Source: JALYXS01 sp051003795 (GTDB taxonomy: Bacteria > Acidobacteriota > Terriglobia > Bryobacterales > Bryobacteraceae). Taken from it: a DNA stretch of 10,777 bases. Location of the stretch: NCBI GenBank assembly GCA_051003795.1, contig JBPCKZ010000196.1, positions 1 through 10,777 of the forward strand, written 5' to 3'. The position numbers and the translations under genes were made by a program. This document shows positions 1 to 6,739 of this stretch, one piece after another; the first letter of the stretch is position 1, and each line of letters begins with the position of its first letter. Below the pieces are notes generated by a model. It was not told where the DNA came from and ran no database searches. It was given only the letters and a program-made list of their open reading frames with translations.

Positions 1-1
1 A

Positions 2-301
2 GTTACGCCGGACAGTGCGCCAGAGGCGGCTCCGGTCGCGCCGAAGAAGGCGAATGCGGGTAAACAGGCCAAGGGTGGAGGGGAACCGCGTACCGCGCGC
101 GATGGTAGCAAGACGGCCAAGATCCTCGAACTGATCCAGCAGCCAGGAGGTGCGACCCTCGCCGAGATCATGGAAGCCAGCGGCTGGCAGGCCCACTCGG
201 TCCGGGGTTTCATCAGCGGCACACTGGGCAAAAAGATGGGCCTTGAGATCGATTCCGCCAAACGGGAGGACGGAACGCGGATCTACACGCTCGCGAAGTA
301 A
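2..301 (+). CDS. DUF3489 domain protein, C-terminal part
   Basis: The frame is open at the left edge and ends in TAA at 299-301, so only about 99 C-terminal residues are visible. The first 40 are a low-complexity Ala/Pro/Lys/Gly linker. The last 60 match the DUF3489 pattern as I know it: KILELIQQPGGATLAEIMEA, then GWQAHSVRGFISG and a closing RIYTLAK. This looks like a small helix-turn-helix-type module in which the Trp-Gln-x-His-Ser-Val-Arg-Gly stretch would be the recognition helix. DUF3489 genes are commonly found in phage-like or integrative regions, often near DUF2924 and serine recombinase genes; neither is in this window. The function is unknown, and DNA binding is inferred only from the HTH-like pattern. 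A strong hairpin terminator begins 22 bases after the stop, so this is the last gene of its + strand transcript. Confidence 0.88.
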   Translation, partial: VTPDSAPEAAPVAPKKANAGKQAKGGGEPRTARDGSKTAKILELIQQPGGATLAEIMEASGWQAHSVRGFISGTLGKKMGLEIDSAKREDGTRIYTLAK

Positions 302-538
302 GTCGGCATCGCCCTCTCTTTCGCCCGCCCGGCTCCGGCCGTGGCGGGCTTTCTCGTTTTCGGGGCGCAGTTCCTGTTCGACGATCCGCAGTTCAGCCGA
401 CCAGTCCGCAAGCGCAAGACAGAGGCCTTGCACGTCCGGATGGCCGGACCGGATCAGAGCTTCGATTCCGGCGATCTCGCGCTTGCAGCGTTGCAGATCG
501 GGATCTACAAGGTGCGTTGGCCTCGGCATATTGGGCAT
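302..538 (-). CDS. Third small gene of the methylase cassette (open towards left edge)
   Basis: The ATG at 536-538 follows directly on the stop codon (539-541) of the upstream gene, so translation is probably coupled. The product starts MPNMPRPTHLVDPDLQRCKR and continues with an acidic/basic helical stretch ending near ELRIVEQELRPENEK, about 60 residues of convincing protein-like sequence. After that the frame enters the hairpin terminator of the convergent DUF3489 gene and becomes Arg/Gly-rich. It has no stop codon before the left edge because it is codon-aligned antisense to DUF3489, where TTA, CTA and TCA codons are absent. I give only the part not overlapping DUF3489; the true 3' end is unknown. 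I do not recognise the family. Its place after an orphan methylase suggests a phage-type accessory protein. Confidence 0.55.
323..360 (+). terminator. Rho-independent terminator after the DUF3489 gene
   Basis: The stem GCCCGCC+CGGC (323-333) pairs with GCCG (338-341) and GGCGGGC (343-349). That is 11 base pairs with a TCCG loop and one bulged T at 342. It is followed directly by a T-rich tail, TTTCTCGTTTT (350-360). The hairpin lies inside the convergent - strand reading frame that starts at 538, so that frame would have to be read through it. Confidence 0.85.
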
Positions 539-811
539 TCAGAGCAGCATGTCGATGGCGGAAAGAGCCACTGGACATCGGGCGTGAACCACTGCGCCCG
601 CGAATACCGATTCCCAGCGCCGCCAAAGATCCCCGTCGAAGTCGATCTTGGGTGCAGCGTGAGCGTGGGTGATCACCGCTTTCAAAATTTCACGTTCCGG
701 GGAAGACATCCTGTTAAGCGCGAGGTTCTGCGCCTCAAAGAACGAGTTGCTCCACGCTGGCGCGCTAACTGCGGCTTCGAGCGTTCGCACGCGGCGGCAC
801 AGCGCAATCAC
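539..811 (-). CDS. Small uncharacterised protein, coupled to the methylase
   Basis: A 90-residue protein starting at GTG (809-811), which overlaps the methylase TGA by four bases (GTGA). A Shine-Dalgarno-like GAGGAAAG lies just upstream within the methylase coding sequence, and together these fix the start. The product begins MIALCRRVRTLEAAVSAPAW and contains EREILKAVITHA and a Trp-rich DLWRRWESVF segment; it ends ...AIDMLL. No signal peptide or membrane helix is evident and I do not recognise a family. The overlap implies stoichiometric co-translation with the ParB-methylase, so a partner, regulator or packaging-related role is possible but unproven. The next gene starts at the base after its stop codon. 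Confidence 0.65.
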   Translation of the reverse strand: MIALCRRVRTLEAAVSAPAWSNSFFEAQNLALNRMSSPEREILKAVITHAHAAPKIDFDGDLWRRWESVFAGAVVHARCPVALSAIDMLL

Positions 812-2088
812 GCCGCTTTCCTCGAACGCTCGTCGACAATAGCGGCGAACGTTCGTCCGTCGCCATCGAGCACCGCTTCCTTGCCCGAATACTCCTGCCA
901 GCGGACGACGATGCATTCCGCGTACTTTGGATCGATTTCCATCAGCCGTGCCTTTCGCCCACGGCGCTCGCAGCCAATAAGCGTGGAACCGGAGCCACCG
1001 AACAGATCGACGACAATATCCCCAGCCTTGCTGCTGTTGACCAGCGCCCGTTCCACCAACTCGACGGGCTTTGCCGTCGGGTGAACCCGATTCGCCGCAG
1101 GCTTCTTTTCCGACCACACCGTTGACTGTGATTTGTCACCGTACCAGGCATCTTTCTGCCCGGCGACGTGGGCGTAGAAGATCGGCTCGTGCTGAAACTT
1201 GTAGCGCCCGAAACCCCAGGCGAACGTATTTTTCGCCCAGATGATCTGGCAGCGCACCTCGAATCCGGCAGTCTCCAACGCGTTTTGAAATTCACGCTGC
1301 CAGGATGATGAATGGCAGACATACGCGGAAGCACCGGGCTTGACGACCGAACGGAAAGACTGGAAAGCGGCCTCAAGGAACTGTTTGAACTCCGCGTCCG
1401 ACATCCGGTCGCCCTTGATCGTGAGCTTCTCCTCGGTGTACCCCTCGTATCCGACGTTGTACGGCGGATCGGTGAAAACGAGATCCGCCGCGTCGCCGTC
1501 CATAAGCCGATCGACATCGGGCCGCTTAGTTGCATCGCCGCAGAGAACGCGATGCTGGCCGAGGAGCCACAAATCGCCTGCGACGGTGAATGGCGCTTCC
1601 GAGATCTCCGGCACCGCATCTTCGTCCGTGAGTCCCTCGGTACCATCCTGCCCGGCTAGCAGTCGCGCCAGTTCCTCGTCAGCAAAGCCGATCAGGCCGA
1701 GATCATAGGCTTCATCCTTCAACGCCGCCAACTCCAGTCGCAGAATGTCTTCGTCCCATCCCGCGTTCATAGCGAGTTGGTTGTCAGCGAGGATGTAGGC
1801 GCGCTTCTGGATTTCGGTGAGGTGATCGAGAACAATGACGGGCACTTCGGTCATGCCAAGCTCGCGGGCGGCAAGGAGCCGTCCATGGCCCGCGATGATA
1901 CCGTCGGCACGATCAACCAGGATGGGGTTGGTGAACCCGAATTCGCGAATGCTAGCAGCGATCTGTGCCACCTGCGCATCGGAGTGGGTCCTTGGATTCT
2001 TCGCGTACGGAATTAACTTAGCGAGCGGCCAGTGCTCGATCCGTTCGGCAATTGGGTAGGCCTTTGCGTTCTTGGAAGTTTCCGGCAT
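808..2088 (-). CDS. ParB-domain DNA methyltransferase (N4/N6, phage type)
   Basis: The product transfers a methyl group from S-adenosylmethionine to an exocyclic amino group of adenine or cytosine in DNA. Counting from the upstream TTG at 2097, residues 20-110 form a ParB/Sulfiredoxin-like domain with the GHGR nucleotide-type motif at 70-73. Residues 175-405 form a class-beta methylase, in which catalytic TDPPYNV (209-215) precedes the SAM-binding DLFGGSGST (364-372). HPTAKPVEL (339-347) is the typical segment just before the SAM site. This domain pair is common in prophages and mobile elements. No restriction endonuclease is next to it, so it is an orphan methylase, perhaps used for anti-restriction or regulation. 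The start is either ATG at 2086-2088 (chosen) or TTG at 2095-2097; neither has a clear ribosome-binding site. It is the first gene of a three-gene - strand run with its own promoter. Confidence 0.93.
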   Translation of the reverse strand: MPETSKNAKAYPIAERIEHWPLAKLIPYAKNPRTHSDAQVAQIAASIREFGFTNPILVDRADGIIAGHGRLLAARELGMTEVPVIVLDHLTEIQKRAYILADNQLAMNAGWDEDILRLELAALKDEAYDLGLIGFADEELARLLAGQDGTEGLTDEDAVPEISEAPFTVAGDLWLLGQHRVLCGDATKRPDVDRLMDGDAADLVFTDPPYNVGYEGYTEEKLTIKGDRMSDAEFKQFLEAAFQSFRSVVKPGASAYVCHSSSWQREFQNALETAGFEVRCQIIWAKNTFAWGFGRYKFQHEPIFYAHVAGQKDAWYGDKSQSTVWSEKKPAANRVHPTAKPVELVERALVNSSKAGDIVVDLFGGSGSTLIGCERRGRKARLMEIDPKYAECIVVRWQEYSGKEAVLDGDGRTFAAIVDERSRKAA

Positions 2089-2163
2089 AGGATTCAATTG
2101 ATTTCAATGTCTCGGGATGGCGGACCAAACGCGAGTAGCCATGCTGGGACAAACTCAAGCCGC

Positions 2164-2193
2164 ATTATAAGGAGTACTTGCCGTTGTTGTAAA
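2164..2193 (-). promoter_or_regulatory. Promoter of the methylase operon
   Basis: On the - strand there is a -35 box TTTACA (2188-2193), an 18-base spacer and a perfect -10 box TATAAT (2164-2169). Transcription would start near 2157, leaving a leader of about 60-70 bases before the methylase start. The -35 box and spacer overlap the 8-bp inverted repeat described separately. Confidence 0.6.
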
Positions 2194-2199
2194 GTACTC
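2172..2199. promoter_or_regulatory. Inverted repeat over the methylase promoter, probable operator
   Basis: GAGTACTT (2172-2179) and AAGTACTC (2192-2199) are a perfect 8-bp inverted repeat with a 12-base spacer. The half-site centres are 20 bases apart, about two helical turns. The right half overlaps the -35 box and the left half lies between -35 and -10, the usual position for repressor binding. Immediately to the right, ACTCTG (2196-2201) and CAGAGT (2207-2212) form a second short inverted repeat. The binding protein is unknown. Confidence 0.45.
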
Positions 2200-2212
2200 T
2201 GCGCAACAGAGT

Positions 2213-2418
2213 TATCGGTTGCTATCGATTACCCGAATCGCACGAAATCGAAGACCACTCGGCAGGCGCGCGTTAGTTCCTGACTGCCCTATTGCTGCTT
2301 TGCTGGTGCGAAACCCGCCGATGATAGGATGAGTTCGGCAGTCCACAAATCGAAGGCTGCGGGAGACGGGTTCTCCTTGATCTGCGGGCAGTCTTCACCG
2401 GCGAAGTGCGAAGGGAGC
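2213..2418. other. Intergenic region between the divergent methylase and the 471-residue gene
   Basis: Apart from the promoter and inverted repeats at its left end, I see no RNA gene and no convincing reading frame here. The + strand frame of the next gene is open back to an ATG at 2329, but its first 30 codons (reading SSAVHKSKAAGDG and on) do not look like the body of the protein. For a + strand promoter there is only a weak candidate: TTGCTG near 2300 with GATAGG 17 bases later. Confidence 0.4.
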
Positions 2419-3834
2419 ATGTCCGACGTTCCAAACTTACCTCCAGAATCTCTGGCAAGAATTGAGATCGCCAGATTCGAAGCTATCGAGCGACTCCAGG
2501 CTTTCCTCAAATTTAGCCGTTACAATCCAGGGGAGGACGCACAGGTGGAATTGTGCATAGCGTATGCGGATTACGTCCGCGATGTCTATTTTGCTCAGAT
2601 GGACGAGTTTTTCAAGCAAGGGTTGGACCAAAGCGCGTTCCCTTCTCTGTGGAACCACATAGCCCAGCAAACTACCCTTTCGATGCTGCCGAATTGGAAA
2701 ACCTCGGGCGGCTTGCCGGAATGGAAGGACTTCTGTGTCGAGTGCGCTTTTAAATCTATCAAAGCCAGTCCTCGCTATAAGGAGCTTCTCCGAAGAATAT
2801 CTACCCTCCCTGAGTCCCCACCCGCCGATGTCACGCCACCCGTGGAGCAAAGGACAGCAGAGCCGGCACCCAAAGTGGCACCGGATGAGTACAGCGAACT
2901 GGAAAGGAGGGCTTTGCAAACGGAACGGAGCGGAATATCGAGGTCGGTTCGCATACGGGATAATTCAGTAGCGATGGCACCCATTGACAGAACGCCTCCC
3001 GAACTGCCACAACCATTTCAGGACGAGTTCGAAGCCGCCAGAGCACAAGCCGAATTAGATTTCTCGGATCGCGGAAAGCAGGTTCCCGAGAATCCGTCTT
3101 ATGCGAGGCTCGGCGTCCACGGCTTCGCTCTAGTTCAGAACGTGTTTTTTGCCTACTGTTCTGAAGCACGCAAGGCGTGTCGGCACGGGCATTGGACCGT
3201 TTCCGAGACAAGGCGGGCATCAGAAGCTGCGAGCACCGCGATATGCGATTACTACTTCGTTCGCGAGCACGGTGAAACTGTTTCTGAGGAATCAAAATCG
3301 AAGTTCCGTACAGGATTTACGCGAATTCTTGACGACGATGAAAGATGGAAAGTACACAGAGCCGAACTGATTGACTTAACGAAGCCACCGCTTGGCCAAC
3401 CGGCTTCGCACAGCTTTGGCTCGGCATCTGCGAACTCCGACGTTCAGCAGAAGTTGACCGACGATAAATCCCTCCAGAACCCAGCGGCATGGACCGAAAT
3501 CGAGATTCGTTTTATCAGCGACGAACGCGTACAGATAATCACTTCCGGGGCGACAGAAACACGGAACTACGCTGAAATGGGGTGCGCGGACCGACGAAGT
3601 GGAAAACCAAACGTCGTTTGGCTTACTTTCCGGCAACTCGCTGAACTAAGCGGGATCGTATGTAGGCCAAACAAGCCGGGAGATGAGTGGACGACAGTGG
3701 AAAAAGGGATGCAGGGGCTCCGCAGAAAACTTCGAGTTCAATTCAAGGTTTTCGGTGATCCCGTGCCGTTTGTACCCGGCGTGGGATACAAAGCGCAATT
3801 CAAAATAAGCTGTTCCGAATCCTTTGAAAAGTAG
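2419..3834 (+). CDS. Uncharacterised 471-residue protein with winged-helix-like C-terminus
   Basis: The start ATG at 2419 follows a purine-rich GAAGGGAG; the frame could also start at 2329, adding 30 unconvincing residues. Residues 1 to about 110 are helical and rich in Glu, Tyr and Phe (begins MSDVPNLPPESLARIEIARF). A Pro/Ala-rich hinge follows, then a second helical region with several Cys and Trp residues. The last 110 residues resemble an OmpR/PhoB-type winged helix: WLTFRQLAELSGIV as a helix pair, EKGMQGLRRKLRV as the recognition-helix position and a closing PFVPGVGYKAQFKI that echoes the GVGY wing. No receiver domain, kinase or nuclease motif is visible. Base composition is clearly less GC-rich than the neighbours, which suggests separate acquisition. 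It stands alone on the + strand and diverges from the methylase operon. Possible roles are a regulator or an element-encoded defence/accessory protein; I cannot decide. Confidence 0.8.
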   Translation: MSDVPNLPPESLARIEIARFEAIERLQAFLKFSRYNPGEDAQVELCIAYADYVRDVYFAQMDEFFKQGLDQSAFPSLWNHIAQQTTLSMLPNWKTSGGLPEWKDFCVECAFKSIKASPRYKELLRRISTLPESPPADVTPPVEQRTAEPAPKVAPDEYSELERRALQTERSGISRSVRIRDNSVAMAPIDRTPPELPQPFQDEFEAARAQAELDFSDRGKQVPENPSYARLGVHGFALVQNVFFAYCSEARKACRHGHWTVSETRRASEAASTAICDYYFVREHGETVSEESKSKFRTGFTRILDDDERWKVHRAELIDLTKPPLGQPASHSFGSASANSDVQQKLTDDKSLQNPAAWTEIEIRFISDERVQIITSGATETRNYAEMGCADRRSGKPNVVWLTFRQLAELSGIVCRPNKPGDEWTTVEKGMQGLRRKLRVQFKVFGDPVPFVPGVGYKAQFKISCSESFEK

Positions 3835-3866
3835 CCAATTAACGTTCGGCGGGACGCAGTAAGAAA

Positions 3867-3905
3867 ATCCCACAATGTTTTTCGAGTTGCGGGATCTGGC
3901 TTTTT
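3867..3905 (+). terminator. Possible terminator after the 471-residue gene
   Basis: ATCCCACAA (3867-3875) pairs with TTGCGGGAT (3887-3895) with one mismatch, around an 11-base loop. It is followed five bases later by TTTTT (3901-3905). The position, 33 bases after the stop codon, fits a terminator. The large loop and offset T run make it a weak one. Confidence 0.4.
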
Positions 3906-3952
3906 GAGGGAGCCGGATTCGAGCCGAATTCATTGGAAGAGACAATTTTGTC

Positions 3953-3957
3953 CCGAG
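3953..3957. repeat. Left target-site duplication of the IS21 element (CCGAG)
   Basis: CCGAG directly precedes the element's left TG end and is repeated directly after its right CA end at 6733-6737. Five bases is within the range known for the IS21 family. Confidence 0.8.
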
Positions 3958-3960
3958 TGA

Positions 3961-4032
3961 GGATTCCGGCGAAGGCGAACACTGATTCCGGAGGGAACGC
4001 GAACGGCATTCCGGGCCGAGGGCGAACATTTC
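3961..4032. repeat. Left-end multiple repeats of the IS21 element
   Basis: Three direct copies of an ATTCCGG-containing unit begin at 3962, 3984 and 4007 (22 and 23 bases apart), each followed by a GGCGAACA-like or GCGAACG-like segment. The same unit appears inverted at the right end. In IS21 such repeats are the binding sites of the transposase IstA. Confidence 0.75.
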
Positions 4033-4200
4033 TCGGAGCGTAGCGACGCTGGCAGTTCGATTGTGCCGTAAGTGTTCGGCTTCGTCAAGAAAAACCTATC
4101 CGAAGCGTAGCGGAGGAAGAGCGCCGCAGCGGAGAAAGGGGTGCGGGGAAAGGGGCGTAGCCCTTGTCCCCGCCTCAGCACACAGAAGCCCCGGCGAGCG

Positions 4201-4944
4201 TTAGCTCGGCGGTTGCGTGACGCGCTTCTTGCGCATGGAATCACCACGCATCTCGATGCGATGAGCGTTATGAACCAGCCGGTCGAGGATGCCGTCGGCG
4301 GCTGTGGCGTCGCCGATCTGTTCGTGCCAGCGGGCCACCGGCAGTTGCGAAGTGAGGATCGTCGAGCGCGTCTGGTATCGGTCTTCGCAGATTTCCCAGA
4401 AATCGCGGCGTTCGGCTTCGGCCAGCGGAGCCATGGCCCAGTCGTCGATCACCAGCACGTCGATGCGGCTTAGTCGCGCGAGTAAACTGCGCAAGCTGCC
4501 GTCGGCTCGTGCGATGGCCAGATCGCGGAACAGCGCGGCGGCGCGCATGTAAAGCGCCGAGTAGCCGTCGCGGCAGGCTTTCTGCGCGAGCGCGCACGCC
4601 ACGAAACTCTTGCCGACGCCCGTGGGTCCGAGCACGAAGAGGTTTTCGCGACTCGCCACCCACGCCGACTTTTGTGCCAGCGCCCGGATCACGCTTTTGT
4701 CGAGTCCCCGTGAAGTGCGATAGTCGATGTCTTCGACCGATGCACCCTTCAGCTTGGCGGCCTGTAAGCGCCGCGCGAGAGCTTGATTCTCGCGCCAGGT
4801 CCACTGCTGATCCACCAGCAGGCCGAGCCGCTCCAGGAAGCTCAGCTCGCGTGCCGCCGGATCTTGCTCCTGCGCTTTCAGCGCATCCACCATGCCGAGC
4901 AGCCGCATGGCCGTCAGTTTTTCCATCATGGGTTCCTGTAGCAT
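4201..4944 (-). CDS. istB: IstB, IS21-family AAA+ helper ATPase
   Basis: IstB is the ATP-dependent regulator that works with IstA to select target DNA and stimulate transposition of IS21 elements. The 247-residue length is normal. Residues 1-95 are the helical N-terminal domain (EKLTAMRLLGMVDALKAQ). Walker A is GPTGVGKS (106-113) and Walker B is VLVIDDW (163-169). The sensor-like TSQLPVARWHEQIGD and the C-terminal DRLVHNAHRIEMRGDSMRKK are both typical of the family, as is the closing Arg/Lys-rich tail. The start ATG at 4942-4944 is nine bases after the istA stop codon. An AAGGA ribosome-binding site overlaps the istA stop, which implies coupled translation. The gene appears intact. Confidence 0.95.
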   Translation of the reverse strand: MLQEPMMEKLTAMRLLGMVDALKAQEQDPAARELSFLERLGLLVDQQWTWRENQALARRLQAAKLKGASVEDIDYRTSRGLDKSVIRALAQKSAWVASRENLFVLGPTGVGKSFVACALAQKACRDGYSALYMRAAALFRDLAIARADGSLRSLLARLSRIDVLVIDDWAMAPLAEAERRDFWEICEDRYQTRSTILTSQLPVARWHEQIGDATAADGILDRLVHNAHRIEMRGDSMRKKRVTQPPS

Positions 4945-4953
4945 GTGGCTTCC

Positions 4954-6505
4954 TTACTCGAAGTATTCGGAACCGCGGATGTTGTCGTGCGGCGGCGTAG
5001 ATGTGGGTGGCGGCAAGGACGGCGCCACCCGGTCGAGTGAATTTCGCAAGATCGATTCGACGCTCTTGTAGCGGCACGCGCCGGTGACGAGCGCACGCTC
5101 GGAAGCCGCCTCCACGCGTTGCGCGGAGTACTTTTCCGCCAACCGGATGATGCCCAGGCAGCCGCGATAACCCATCTCCGGATGCGGTTTGTCGGCCATG
5201 ATGCGTTCGAACAGCCGCGCCGTGTTCGGGCCGATGGTTTCGGCCCAGTGCACCATGCGTGAGGGCGTCCATTCCAGGTGCGCGCGATGGCTCTTGGGCC
5301 GGTGCTCCTCGTTAGTAACAGCTTTCCCGAGCCCCCGGCTGCGGAGGTGCGACGCCACGCGCGCGCCTTTGTGCAAGATCTCCACCGTGGTCGGCGTGGA
5401 GCGGATCTCCACCAGTTCCTGTACCAGGTTGTAGGGCACGCTGTAGAGATTGGAATCAAACACTACGTGATAGTCGATGTTGACGCGGGCGCGGGACCAC
5501 TCGCTCAGATCGAAGGCTTCCATCGGCAGAGGCTTCAAAGCCGGTTTGTCGATCGCTTCCCACGCACTCGCCCGCGTCCCGTCCTTCTTGCGAAACGGCC
5601 GGTGATTCAGTTTTGTGAGCAGCTCACCGATGGCCACGTTTAGTTCTTCGAGCGAAAAGAACTTGTGATGGCGCAGCGCCGCCACGATCCAGCGTTGGGC
5701 CACCTGCACGGCGTTTTCGACTTTCGCTTTGTCGCGAGGCTTGTACGGCCTGGCGGGCACGATCCCGAAGCCGCAGTGCAGCGCGAAGTTGTAATACGTC
5801 GGATTTAGATCCGGATCGTAGCGGTGCGCCTTGGTGACGGCGGTCTTGGCGTTATCGGGAACCGCGAGCGCCGGAATGCCGCCGAAGTGCTCGAAGGAAT
5901 GCACGTGAGCGCGCAGCCAGGCTTCCATCTGCTGATCGCGCGTGGCCTCGGCCCAGGTATAGCTGCTGGCGCCCAGCGCGGCCACGAACAACGGCGCTTG
6001 CCACGCAACCCCCGTGTGCCGGTCGTACACCGGAATCGTCGCGCCCGCCCAATCGACGAACATCTTCTCGCCCGCCTTGTGCTCCTGCCGCAGCACCACG
6101 TCGAGCTTCGAGCGCCAGCGCTGATACAGTTCGCAGAAGCGCGAGTAGCGATAACCGTCCTGGTTCGCCTGCCGGTATTCCTCCCACAGCAGTTGCAGGG
6201 TCACGTACTTGCTGCCTCGCAACTGTTCGTGGATCGGGGCGAAGTCAGGCGGTATACGCGCCGGGTTCTTCTCCGCGATGTTCGGTTCCCGGCGCGGGAA
6301 CACCGCCGCGTCTACCCGGGCTTCATCCCACTCCCTTGGGTAACGGCCAGCTCAGGCCCGCAGCCTCGGCGCGCTTCAGGTACTTGTGAACCGTGCTGAC
6401 GCCGATCGAGCAACTTCGCCCGATCTGCTGGTAGCCCAGTTTGAGTTCGAATCGGAGGCGTAGGACCTCCCGTAGTTTCCGCATGGACAGTCTCCTGGCC
6501 GGCAC
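4954..6505 (-). CDS. istA: IstA, IS21 transposase, split by a +1 frame change
   Basis: IstA is the DDE integrase-type transposase that cuts and joins the element ends. The N-terminal part starts at GTG (6503-6505) behind GGGAGG and reads MPARRLSMRKLREVLRLRFE, then the helix-turn-helix YQQIGRSCSIGVSTVHKYL and AEAAGLSWPLP, all typical of the family start. After Pro-56 this frame would end four codons later at a TGA (6323-6325). The conserved sequence continues one base forward as REWDEARVDAAVFPRREPN, then VTLQLLWEEYRQ and the rest of IstA. Skipping one base near 6337 gives a normal 516-residue protein. The DDE triad is visible in the large frame: Asp in FVDWAG, Asp in AVPDNAK and Glu in KAKVENAV (residues 84, 150 and 196 counted from the GTG at 6303). 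The frame change may be an inactivating indel, a sequence error or a recoding site; the first two are more likely. Confidence 0.88.
6333..6340 (-). other. Site of the istA +1 frame change
   Basis: On the - strand the sequence is CCC AAG GGA in the N-terminal frame. Family similarity requires CCC followed by AGG GAG TGG, so one A at 6336-6337 is extra. The CCC codon could in principle allow a +1 slip of its tRNA to CCA, but the zero-frame stop is four codons away, not adjacent as in typical programmed sites. Confidence 0.7.
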
Positions 6506-6570
6506 TCTGATCCTCCCTTGGAGGGTTCATTGTGCCGAGGTTATGTCCAGCGCCGCTACGCCCGTGAAAA

Positions 6571-6732
6571 ACATTCCGGGCATCGCGAAAGCCATTCCGG
6601 GATCGGGCGAAAACCGTTCGCCTTCCCGCCGGAATCACTGTTCGCCTTCAGCCCGGAATCCTGTTCGTCTTCATCCCGGAATCGTTTTCGCGTTCGCCCC
6701 GGAATCCTTTTCGCCTTGCCCCGGAATCCGCA
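6571..6732. repeat. Right-end multiple repeats of the IS21 element
   Basis: CCGGAATC occurs five times in the same direction, starting at 6629, 6653, 6676, 6699 and 6721 (spacing 24, 23, 23 and 22). Each copy except the outermost is followed by a TTCGCCTT-like segment. Two further units in the opposite direction (CATTCCGGG) begin at 6572 and 6593. The block is the inverted counterpart of the left-end repeats but has more copies. It lies upstream of istA, so it may also carry the istA promoter and allow self-regulation. Confidence 0.75.
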
Positions 6733-6737
6733 CCGAG
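6733..6737. repeat. Right target-site duplication of the IS21 element (CCGAG)
   Basis: CCGAG directly follows the right CA end of the element and matches 3953-3957. Confidence 0.8.
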
Positions 6738-6739
6738 TT

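Larger units (their letters stand above)
3958..6732 (-). mobile_element. IS21-family insertion sequence, complete, 2775 bp
   Basis: The borders are visible. The left end begins TGAGGATTCCGG and the right end, read inward on the other strand, begins TGCGGATTCCGG (11 of 12 identical), giving the TG...CA termini typical of the family. It is flanked by a 5-bp CCGAG duplication (3953-3957 and 6733-6737). Both ends carry multiple copies of a 22-24 bp repeat, the known arrangement of IS21 transposase sites. Inside lie istA and istB on the - strand, in the usual order and nearly touching. Between the istB stop and the left end repeats (about 4037-4200) there is only non-coding DNA with three GCGTAGC copies and a GGGGAAAGGG / CCCTTGTCCCC hairpin (4145-4171). 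The intact ends and duplication suggest recent insertion; the istA frame change may have inactivated it. Confidence 0.88.

Noticed and set aside
341..1084. A 247-codon + strand frame opposite the methylase cassette
   Set aside because: It is antisense to three better-supported - strand genes with motifs and coupled starts, and its protein has no recognisable features.
2104..2142. A 12-residue leader frame (MATRVWSAIPRH) in the methylase leader
   Set aside because: It is short, has no ribosome-binding site and no regulatory logic; most likely chance.
2329..2418. Upstream start adding 30 residues to the 471-residue protein
   Set aside because: The added segment lacks the character of the protein body, and the ATG at 2419 has a purine-rich site just before it; neither choice is certain.
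4145..4171. A hairpin GGGGAAAGGG / CCCTTGTCCCC downstream of istB as a terminator
   Set aside because: The stem is good but there is no run of T after it on either strand; kept only as part of the IS description.
4268..5272. A 334-codon - strand frame across istB and the end of istA
   Set aside because: It is an Arg/Gly-rich out-of-frame shadow of istB and istA, both of which have clear family motifs in their own frames.
6629..6732. Regularly spaced repeats that could suggest a small CRISPR array
   Set aside because: Units are only 8 identical bases with a 22-24 base period, the spaces between them are themselves similar, and they match the opposite IS end; they are transposase sites.
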